DNA of 64,000 bases from Armatimonadota bacterium (lineage in GTDB: Bacteria > Armatimonadota > Fimbriimonadia > Fimbriimonadales > Fimbriimonadaceae), in contig DAIDHV010000002.1 of assembly GCA_027451905.1 (NCBI GenBank), positions 372,001-436,000 on the forward strand, read 5' to 3'. This document shows positions 45,559 through 53,605 of the stretch, piece after piece (within the stretch, counting starts at the first letter, position 1; every line of letters begins with the position of its first letter). The notes below the pieces were generated by a model that was not told the DNA's origin, did not search any database, and was given only the letters and a program-made list of their open reading frames with translations. Made by a program: the position numbers and the translations under genes.

Positions 45559-47123
45559 ATGAAGAATATTCTGATTGGGGGGGGGCAATCTTTGCCCTTT
45601 TCCTTCTCCCGCTGAGCGCGTTTGCCCAGCATTATGATATAGGGGTGGCAGTGTCACCCAACATGTTTCCGGGAGATTCTTCGGCTGGGGGGTCCAGTCC
45701 TTCGGGAAGTTTTATTGGCTCGGGGTCCTCGACCTCTCCTATTGCTGGCAATATCACATTCACATATACTTGGAATGCAGATGGCACGGGAGAGAAGCCG
45801 CCTCCTGCCTTGATCTGCACCCTTTCCGACGAAGCTGATGTCTGGTTTAGCAACACTGCGGCTGTGGCTCCTAGCATGGCAAACGTGAATGATGGATATG
45901 GGACCCCGGCCCAGGTTCAGCCTGGTCCAAGGGTCATGTCTTATAGTAGTCACGTTTTAGTTATACAGAACCCAGGCACCTCATTCCAAGAAACGATAAA
46001 TGGCATTTATGCGTCTTCCAATAGCAATTGGAGCCTATTCAATGCCGACACATTCGAAACCTCTGTGACCATTCCAACCATCATGGTAACAGGGGCACCC
46101 CTTGTCCAAGGAATTCCTCAAATTATAGAGGGGCAAGCTGTAGAACCTGCCCTCGCCCCCGCAATGGACCAATTTACATCCTCTTACACAATTTTGGCTC
46201 AGGGCTGTCGGCCAGTGGAAGATAACCCAATAGTGTACGATCAGCCGTACGCATATCAACTCTATACTAGCCATTTGAACCAGCCAGGTGGAAATCCTGC
46301 CGTGTTTGTATTTACTCAAGCAGACGGTTCAGGTACGCCTCAGATGTCAAGCAACTATATAAATGCCACCATTACTGCCCAATTTACAGTCCAGGCAGAT
46401 AGTGGTCCGGTCCAAGTCTCCGCAAGCCAAGGGGTTCACGTAGAGGCACCGCAGTCAAACTATGGCTCCGGCGATCGACCGACAGCTGGGGCAGTTTCCC
46501 CGAATCAAGAGGGGGCGATGGCCTCGGGATCACTTGACCTCCTAGGGGACCCTCCTGGTCTCGTGCTCAGTGGCGCAATCGCACCGAATGGGACAAATGC
46601 AGGCATGTACCTTTACGGCTGGGTCGTCGATCCCGCACTTGTACAGCAGAATCGGTGGCCCATTGGTCAAAATTTTTGGCTGCAGGAGTTTATTGACGAC
46701 GGGTACGAATATAAGGTAGGTTCGAGTAATCCCACCTCGCCGCTACAGGCAGGTGTTACGTACTTGGACGGCCCGTATGTCAATCCGCCAAAGAATTATG
46801 ACAATTTCCTGCAAATTCCATCGTCGCCTTCGAGTCCCAATTTCGGCGATTCTCCCGGCATTGGATTTGAGGGCAACCAGGAAGTTGTGGAGAATAGTCA
46901 GTTTTTCACATACCTAATGTACATTGCGCCACAGGCACCAGGTAGTGGCATTGCCTCGCTTCCGATCCCTATTGCGGAAATAGAATGGACCGCAAAAGGG
47001 GCGGCGCAACTAGTCAACGGGAGTTGGGTTCCGCTAGGCTCTACTTTCGACACCGGCTCAAAAATCAACCTGAACCCAAAGCTACCGTCAGACCTTCCTT
47101 CTTGGACCCTAATCTGGAACTAA
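45559..47123 (+). CDS. Secreted protein, cassette copy 1, signal peptide out of frame at a G9 tract
   Basis: The first ORF part starts ATG AAG AAT ATT CTG ATT, followed by nine G. After the run, the frame of the long product reads AIFALFLLPLSAFAQ, a standard signal peptide ending with a Ala-x-Ala site. The initiating codons are one base short, so translation from the ATG stops after 18 codons. With ten G (or seven) the gene is continuous, about 521 residues. The mature part, from QHYD, is beta-rich with Pro/Asn/Gly, including blocks GIPQIIEGQ, RPVEDNPIVYDQPYAY, SGPVQVSASQGVHVEAP and LPSWTLIWN at the end. No known family. It is followed three bases later by its partner gene. Confidence 0.7.
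45577..45585 (+). repeat. Nine-base G homopolymer inside the signal-peptide region, copy 1
   Basis: Exactly nine consecutive G bases after ATT and before CAATC. The length sets the reading frame: 7 or 10 joins the ATG to the signal peptide, 8 or 9 does not. Such tracts are well-known slippage sites for replication or transcription. Confidence 0.85.
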
Positions 47124-47126
47124 ACA

Positions 47127-48050
47127 ATGAAAGAAACAACCAACATGCAAAGACACTATCTTGGCGCCTTCCTCGCATTAACTACCTTGGCTTTGCCTGC
47201 ACTTACGGTGGCTCAAGTGAGTAATGATGGTCAACAAACGTCCAACGCCAGCACTATTATGAGTCCACGTGCTCAGGCCAAACGAGACCTCATAAGAAGG
47301 CTCGAAGCTGGGTCCGCTGAGATTTCCGCCAACATCGATCGGCAACTCCTACCCTACTATCACCGGGCAAAAGAGTTGGAACGAGAAGGGACAACTAAGG
47401 ACCTTGATGCTTACTTGACTAAGGTCAGGTTGGCAAGGCTCTCAACCGAAGAATATGCAGATTCCAAGTATGGCACGTGGATTAGCCAAACATTGCTAAC
47501 GAACCTTATGGGCCAAGATGATATGAAGGGCATTTGGACGGCCCAGGGAAGTCCAAAGTCCAAAAAGACTATAGGATACAACTACCTTAATATGGCGTCC
47601 GCTGCCTATATGGGATTCACATACCCAGGTGAGTATCAGCTTCTAAAGAAGGAGCTTAACTTGCCCTCGCCAGAGCCAGAGTCTGCAAGGCAGGTCGACT
47701 TTGGGGATTGTCCAAAAGGGGTTGAGATCTTTGCTCTCTATCGTTACAACGAGAGCATGGGCGACACTAAGTTTACCGACATGGCTAAGGAATGGGCGAT
47801 AAGGCACATGTATAATCACCTTTTGCCTGGCAATGACAATCTTTTTCTTGCCTTGCTGAGCGATACTTGGTCTTCAAATCCGCCTGCCGCACTTGCTGCT
47901 CTCCGGCACCATTTTCCCCACGGAGTACCACCGAGTCTCATGAAGGACTACGGAACCAGTTGGCTAGTCGGGACGATCGCCTATAATGTCGAAGAAGACG
48001 CCAAGCATCCACCAAAGAATCTTGGCAAGTACACAGGGCCAGAAAAATAG
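47127..48050 (+). CDS. Exported partner protein, cassette copy 1
   Basis: 307 residues. ATG 47127 lies three bases after the previous stop; ATG 47145 is an alternative start. A signal peptide is visible (LGAFLALTTLALPALTVAQV). The mature protein is helical and charged with blocks LLPYYHRAKELEREG, FDAYLTKVRL-type spacing in DAYLTKVRLARLST, KYGTWISQTLLTNLM, ALAALRHHFPHGVPPSL and a conserved end GKYTGPEK. It shares these blocks with the partner in copy 2. Family unknown. Confidence 0.65.
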   Translation: MKETTNMQRHYLGAFLALTTLALPALTVAQVSNDGQQTSNASTIMSPRAQAKRDLIRRLEAGSAEISANIDRQLLPYYHRAKELEREGTTKDLDAYLTKVRLARLSTEEYADSKYGTWISQTLLTNLMGQDDMKGIWTAQGSPKSKKTIGYNYLNMASAAYMGFTYPGEYQLLKKELNLPSPEPESARQVDFGDCPKGVEIFALYRYNESMGDTKFTDMAKEWAIRHMYNHLLPGNDNLFLALLSDTWSSNPPAALAALRHHFPHGVPPSLMKDYGTSWLVGTIAYNVEEDAKHPPKNLGKYTGPEK

Positions 48051-48168
48051 TGAGCCGGTTGGGCAAAACGCATTTCCGCCTCTATTTTTTAATTGGTCAA
48101 AGGCACTCAATTTAGGCTCCTTGTTTGGTTTGAACGACGATCTTCAGGATAATTACAATAAAATGGGC

Positions 48169-48197
48169 TTGACAGAGGACGATAAGGGTGATATGCT
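48169..48197 (+). promoter_or_regulatory. Sigma-70-like promoter of cassette copy 2
   Basis: TTGACA (48169-48174), 17-base spacer, TATGCT (48192-48197), then a leader conserved with copy 1 (TCATGAAGAC, later CCCGCTA and TTAAAATG). In this copy the leader folds GCGGG-GAAA-CCCGC just before the ATG. Confidence 0.75.
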
Positions 48198-48255
48198 GGA
48201 CAAAATTGTCATGAAGACAAAGAATTTTGCCAGGCGGGGAAACCCGCTACTTAAA

Positions 48256-49913
48256 ATGAAGAATATTCTGATTGGGGGGGGGCAATCTTTGCCCTTTTCC
48301 TTCTCCCACTGAGCGCGTTTGCTCAACACTATGACGTGACGTACTCGGAATCGCCGGGAATGTTTGCTGGCGGAAGCCAAGCTGGATTCTACCTGCCTTA
48401 CGGCGATTTTGAAGTTTATGGGGATACTCAAGGGACAGGGAACAGCCAGAACAGTCCGATTGGAGGGACTATCACGTTCACCTTTACCTACAATCCAGAT
48501 GGAACCTCCCAGCCGCCCCCTCAGTTTGTGATTTACCGAATCTTCACAGAGGCTGGCACTTCGTTTAATGGTGCGGTGGCCAATATTTCTGAGGCTAGCG
48601 ACAACGACGGTTTTGGAGATCCTGAGGTTCTTGATAAGGTCCAAAATGGGGTGAGTTCTTCAAAGTCTAACAATCCGAATTCTTCGAACGAAGGCTACCA
48701 TGACCTTGTTGTTCAAAATCCGGGCAAAAGCTTTACCGAGACCATCCAACTTTCCGCCAGCGCGGTCGGCCCTTTGCCATCGGGTGCTTCCGCAAGTAAC
48801 TTTGTAGAAGCAATCGTGAGTGCGGACATGCCCCCTACTATTGATGTGTACGCGGCACCTGTTGAGGGGGGTTACCCGCAAATTATTGAGGGTCAGAGGT
48901 GTGAAGCAGAAGTGTCAGGCAACACCTGGGATGCAAAGAGTGCCGTTGTTACTGTTCAGGGCTGTAATCCAGTTCAAGATATTCCGATTGATTACACAAA
49001 GCCCTACGCTTACAAGCCATTTAATGGTGGAAATGCTGTATTGGATGGCGGAGGTCCGATATTCGTCTTCACCCAGGATGATGGTTCCGAAAAGCCGCAT
49101 ATTGGATCATCTTGGTGGAATGCGACGATAACCGCCGCCTTTAACGTCCAAGAAGATTCGGGACCGGTGCCATTATCGGTTAGTCAGAATGTCCAAGTTC
49201 AGGCTCCAGCCTCGTACTACGGTCTCGGGTTAAAGTTCAGCCTCAGCTACCTTAACCAACAAGCGTTAAACGCGCTAGAGCAGGCTCAGATGGGCCTTGA
49301 GAGCTTGGATCCCATCGGCACCAACCCGGTTGACGATTGGCTAAAGCTCATGAATGCGGGAGGCACCGCAAACCCAGAATATGGAATGTATGGAATTTAC
49401 CTTTACGGCTGGGTACAGGACCCCTCAATAGCCGCCCAAGAATCGGTAACTCCTGGTAGATATTTTTGGATCCAAACGTTCGTCGACGGGTCTACTTACT
49501 CCACCGGGGGAGTCACCACACCGTTCATGCCGAGCCCCTCAAGCACCTATGAGGACTATCTGGTCGAGGCAGATGGGCTCCATGCAGCGGCTAATAGTCA
49601 GCATATGATTAAACCAGACTTTGCTGATTCACCTGGCTTTAATCTTAGCCTTATAGGTGCCCAGAAGGTCACGGCCTCTGCTGAGTACGAGACGTATTTG
49701 ATGTATACGCCGCCAGATATCGCCAGCGGGTACCCATCTTTAGACGTCCCAGTTGCCGAATTGACTTGGACCGCACTGGGAGGTGCCGCCTTTAATAACT
49801 TAGCCTGGACTCCAGAATTTGGCTCCTCCTTCGACAGCGGGTCTTCGCTCAATCTAGATCCAGTCTCTCAAATCGTCCTGCCGTCTTGGTCACTTGTTTG
49901 GAACCCAAATTAA
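48256..49913 (+). CDS. Secreted protein, cassette copy 2, signal peptide out of frame at a G9 tract
   Basis: Same architecture as copy 1. The ATG opens MKNILI, then nine G. The long frame reads AIFALFLLPLSAFAQHYDV directly after the run, so here too one extra G or two fewer is needed to join them. The continuous product would be about 552 residues. Blocks shared with copy 1 include GYPQIIEGQ, QGCNPVQDIPIDY-TKPYAY, EDSGPVPLSVSQNVQVQAP, GIYLYGWVQDPS and LPSWSLVWN. The internal GTG 48336 could start a product without a signal, but nothing supports this. Its partner follows four bases after the stop. Confidence 0.7.
48274..48282 (+). repeat. Nine-base G homopolymer inside the signal-peptide region, copy 2
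   Basis: Again exactly nine G bases between ATT and CAATC, in the same codon context as copy 1. Confidence 0.85.
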
Positions 49914-49916
49914 AAA

Positions 49917-50867
49917 ATGAATATCAACCTAAAAACTCAGACATTCCGAATCGGAACCACCTTTGTCTCCTTGGCTATTTCTTGTTGCATCATGGCTCAA
50001 TCGTCACCCCCAGGTCATTCGGGCGGTGTGAGCCAGAGCCAAAAACAAACCTCCGCACATAACTCAAGACAGGAGCTAATGACAACGGGGAGCAGGGCGG
50101 GCGCAGCGTGGGTGAAGGCAATAAATGCTAATGACAGGGCCGAAGAAGCTGCAATTGATTGCGAACTTCTACCCGAATACCACAAAGCCAAGGATTTGCA
50201 GAGGGAAGGCAAAACAAATGAGTTAGATGCTTTCTTGACGAAGATGCGACTAACCGTCCTAAAGAAAAGTGATTACAAGGTCTCTAGATACGGCAGGTGG
50301 ATGAACCAAACCCTAATGACGAACTTAACCGACGAGCAAAATATGAAGATGCTCTGGATTGCAGAGGGTAAGCCCCGCACCAAAGAAGCTTTGGCTGGTA
50401 ATCCAATCGGAGAAGCGGCTGCCGCCGCGCTCGGGATTACCTATCCCGGTGAGTACCAAAAACTCAAAAATGACCTAAAAATTGGTAGCCCAGTCGATAA
50501 GTGGGACAAACCGTTTGACTTTGGAGATAACCCCCGAGGGGATGAGGTATTGGCGCTGATGGAGGTGAGCAATTTTTATAATCCTGACGCTGGAGCCTAC
50601 GAGGGCCAAATATGGATTTTTGCCATGCGAAGGCTTTATTATCACCTCATGCCGGGGAGTGATGAGGTGTTTCTTGCCCTCCTTTGGGGCACCTATACCA
50701 GCAATCCTACCGAAGCCCTCAAGGCTTACCATCGCCACTTCCCCAATGGTGTGCCAAAGTGGCTTGGTGGTAGCGGAGTTAAGCCTCGCTCTCTTCTCAG
50801 TGTCCTCGAAAGTATAACAGGCACTGCATTCCATTACACAAGCAAATACACCGGTCCCGAAAAATAG
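49917..50867 (+). CDS. Exported partner protein, cassette copy 2
   Basis: 316 residues, ATG three bases after the upstream stop. Signal peptide in TFVSLAISCCIMAQSSPPG. Homologous to the copy 1 partner through LLPEYHKAKDLQREGKTNEL, DAFLTKMRL, RYGRWMNQTLMTNL, DFGDNPRGDEVLALMEVSN-type segments, ALKAYHRHFPNGVPKWL and the terminal KYTGPEK. Mostly helical and polar; no catalytic motif is seen. No recognised family. Confidence 0.65.
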   Translation: MNINLKTQTFRIGTTFVSLAISCCIMAQSSPPGHSGGVSQSQKQTSAHNSRQELMTTGSRAGAAWVKAINANDRAEEAAIDCELLPEYHKAKDLQREGKTNELDAFLTKMRLTVLKKSDYKVSRYGRWMNQTLMTNLTDEQNMKMLWIAEGKPRTKEALAGNPIGEAAAAALGITYPGEYQKLKNDLKIGSPVDKWDKPFDFGDNPRGDEVLALMEVSNFYNPDAGAYEGQIWIFAMRRLYYHLMPGSDEVFLALLWGTYTSNPTEALKAYHRHFPNGVPKWLGGSGVKPRSLLSVLESITGTAFHYTSKYTGPEK

Positions 50868-50921
50868 TGAACTGGAGGGGCAAAAATGGGAATGGATACA
50901 GTGCGACTGTTCGTGGGTAGT

Positions 50922-51560
50922 CCCTTAGCGCCTTTGCGTCTTTGCGTGAAAAATCATCACGCAGAGGCGCAAAGAATCGCAAAGGATTGGCTGGTCCCTA
51001 GCTACTGGTCATTGCCAGGCATTTGATCACTGATCATTCCACAAAGACTAGCCAGAGGCAGGGGGACTCATTGCTACGTCCTAAAGGCAAGCTCCCTTAG
51101 CGGTCTTCGCGTCTTAGCGTGAAAAGTCATCACGCGGAGGCGCAGAGAATCGCAAAGAATTGGCTGGTCACCGGCTAAATGTCAATTGGTACCTTGTTTA
51201 ATGATCATTTCACAAAGACTAGCCAGAGGCAGGGGTACTTGGTAGGTCGGGTGGCAAGTTCCTCTAGCGCCTTTGCGTCTTAACGTGAAAATTCATCACG
51301 CAGAGGCGCAAAGAATCGCAAAGAATTAGCTAGCCACCAGGCTAAAGGTCATTGCCGGACATTGAATGTTGATCATTTCACAAAGACTAGCCAGAGGCAC
51401 GAAGGCTTGGCCCGTCGCTTTCTCTACTCCCTTAGCGTCTTGGCGTTCTTGGCGTGAAAAGTCATCACGCAGAGCCGCAGAGAGTCGCAAAGAATTAGCT
51501 AGTCCCTGACTAGACGTCATTCTGGGCATTGAGCACTGATCCTATTATGGGGGCCTGTCA
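50922..51560. repeat. Four tandem ~170-bp units with inverted repeats and IS-like ends
   Basis: Units begin near 50922, 51094, 51262 and 51429. Each has an inverted repeat (CTTTGCGTCTTTGCGTGA ... TCACGCAGAGGCGCAAAG in unit 1) followed by about 67 bp starting TGGCTGG or TAGCTAG and ending GACTAGCCA (50988-51054, 51161-51225, 51327-51393, partly 51496-51560). These segments resemble the terminal inverted repeats of the IS at 44132-45296 and share its TGATCA and GGACATTGA inner bases. No coding potential. This fills the gap between the cassette and the GH20 gene; the bases 51561-51646 show nothing. Confidence 0.75.
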
Positions 51561-51646
51561 AACCTACTCGCGCTCATCTTCAACCTGAATCTTGCTAATT
51601 CCTCCCTACCACTTTTTTAATCTAACAGCGGAACCGAATCTCGTTT

Positions 51647-53605
51647 TCACCTGGAACCCTGAGTGTAGGGATGATAAAGGTTTGGGTCTGGAAGCAATAT
51701 AAACTCCCCATGGCATATTCCCTTCGTCAAACCGGCCAAGGTCAAATGGATCGCTATCGTGCCATTGGAGCCTTCTGGAACCCGAAACGATACCACATCG
51801 GAATCATCATCAGAAGAGTCTATCTTTACCCCTTTTAGATCCACAGGTTGACCGTTTACCATCAACGAATTCACCGTCATTGCGCCGTTGCTTCCCTCTA
51901 AGTTCCAAATTCCGATCCTAATCAAAGTTCTGTTGCCAATTTGGGTCGGCGTTAAGTTAAAGTCAACGGATGTCTGGGCACCAACCTCGGCATTAACCGA
52001 CCATTTGGCAAGCACCGGAGTTGGAGGTTCTAATCGGCGATAATTCACGTCCATGGCTTTGAGGCGCCGCAAATGAACCTTCAAACGGGTCATAAAATGG
52101 CTGTAGTTTAGCGAGTCATGCGGTGACCACATCACTTCAGAAAATGCGCATAGCCTAGGAAAAGCCATGTACTCGACATGCTTAGAATTGGAAATGTATT
52201 CTGTCCAAATTTGGCACTGAGCGCCTAAGATGTGTTTGGCATACTTTGCGGGAAGTGAGCTTGGCACAGGATTGTAATTGTAAACCTGGTGCAAAGTCAG
52301 GAGCCCTCCAATTGCATGGGGCTCAAGCTGATGATCTCTTGTCTGATAATGATCTAAATAGGTATAGCCTCCCGGCGCCATCACGACGTCATGACCTTCA
52401 GAAGCGGCCGTGATGCCTCCTTGCTCGCCTCGCCAGCTCATGACCACCGCGCCTGGGGCTAACTTTCCGCCTTCCAAGATTTCATCCCAACCTACCAAAC
52501 GTCGGCCGTGTTTTGTCAAAAAGGCATCCATTTGATGGGTAAACCAGGTTTGAAGCCCGCGTGGATCGGTGATTCCGAGTTCCTTCATTTTTGCTTGAGC
52601 TTCTGGGCTATTTTGCCACTGGGTTGTGGGAGCTTCATCACCACCAAGGTGGATGAACTTAGACGGGAAGAGCTTCATCACTTCAAGCAACACATTCTGC
52701 ATAAACTTGAGAGTAGAGTTCTTCATATTAAGGGTGTCCTCACTCACCCCCCACTGATCGTCAACCGGCACTTGCTTGCCGGTGTTGCCAAGTTGGGGGT
52801 AAGAAGAAACAGCCGCCTGAGAGTGGCCGGGCATTTCTATTTCTGGAACAACATTGATAAACCTTTGCTTGGCGTACGCAACCACCTCTTTTACGTCTTC
52901 TTGGGTGTAAAATCCACCTTCTGCCCTAGGATCAAACGTGTGCTTGCTATAACGGAGCATTGACTTGTCTCGCCAAGCGCCGTGCTCCGTCAAATTGGGA
53001 TATTTTTGGATTTGAAGCCTCCAGCCTTGGTCCTCCGTAAGATGCCAATGAAACACATTGAACTTATGTAGGGCCAGAAGATTCAAAAAGCGAAGGATAA
53101 ACCCTTTGGGCATAAAGTGCCGACCGCAATCCAAGTGACAACCCCTCCACCCAAACCGAGGATAATCCACGATGTTGAGACACGGAATGTCATACGGACC
53201 CGACTGAAGCGGTACTTTTCTGAAGGTTGAAGCTGGAAGCATTTGGCGCAAAGTTTGCACCCCGTAAAAAACTCCAGCCGCGCCTCCTCCAATGATTCGA
53301 ACCACATGAGGCGTGATCGTGATTGTATAACCTTCTGGTCCATGACCTTGGTTCGGGTTTATGGAGAGAGAGATTTCACTTTTTGAGTAGTCTCGGCTTG
53401 GAAAGGCAAATCCTGTTCCGGGGCTAAGTTCCTGCCGCAGCATCAAAGCGGGGTCGCTGCAGCCGTCTCCCACCTGAAGGGTTGTTGCGGAGGAGAGGAT
53501 GAATATGCCTTGCCCCATTTTCATAGAAACTGGTTTGGGAATAATGGCAGGAGCCGGTAGGGCTTGCTGATTTGCAGCGGCGATGAGAAGGGTTGCAAGT
53601 ATCAT
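51647..53605 (-). CDS. GH20 beta-N-acetylhexosaminidase
   Basis: 652 residues with signal peptide (MILATLLIAAANQQALPAPA). It releases terminal N-acetylglucosamine or -galactosamine. Landmarks are the N-terminal GH20b domain (PKPVSMKMG), the barrel motifs RGCHLDCGRHFMP and FNVFHWHLTEDQGW, and the catalytic Asp-Glu pair in HLGGDEAPTTQW. Overlaps the GH3 stop (ATGA) with AGAGGA upstream, so the two are coupled. C-terminal beta domain present. Confidence 0.92.
   Translation of the reverse strand: MILATLLIAAANQQALPAPAIIPKPVSMKMGQGIFILSSATTLQVGDGCSDPALMLRQELSPGTGFAFPSRDYSKSEISLSINPNQGHGPEGYTITITPHVVRIIGGGAAGVFYGVQTLRQMLPASTFRKVPLQSGPYDIPCLNIVDYPRFGWRGCHLDCGRHFMPKGFILRFLNLLALHKFNVFHWHLTEDQGWRLQIQKYPNLTEHGAWRDKSMLRYSKHTFDPRAEGGFYTQEDVKEVVAYAKQRFINVVPEIEMPGHSQAAVSSYPQLGNTGKQVPVDDQWGVSEDTLNMKNSTLKFMQNVLLEVMKLFPSKFIHLGGDEAPTTQWQNSPEAQAKMKELGITDPRGLQTWFTHQMDAFLTKHGRRLVGWDEILEGGKLAPGAVVMSWRGEQGGITAASEGHDVVMAPGGYTYLDHYQTRDHQLEPHAIGGLLTLHQVYNYNPVPSSLPAKYAKHILGAQCQIWTEYISNSKHVEYMAFPRLCAFSEVMWSPHDSLNYSHFMTRLKVHLRRLKAMDVNYRRLEPPTPVLAKWSVNAEVGAQTSVDFNLTPTQIGNRTLIRIGIWNLEGSNGAMTVNSLMVNGQPVDLKGVKIDSSDDDSDVVSFRVPEGSNGTIAIHLTLAGLTKGICHGEFILLPDPNLYHPYTQGSR

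Noticed and set aside
45645-47123. Gene start at the internal GTG 45645 (and likewise 48336)
   Set aside because: It would remove the signal peptide that lies in frame just upstream in both copies; a poly-G frameshift is the better explanation.
50922-51560. CRISPR array
   Set aside because: Units are about 170 bp with inverted repeats inside and diverging copies, not short identical repeats with unique spacers, and no cas genes are present.
52508-52963. Plus-strand open frame of 151 codons
   Set aside because: Antisense of the GH20 catalytic region, with no independent support.
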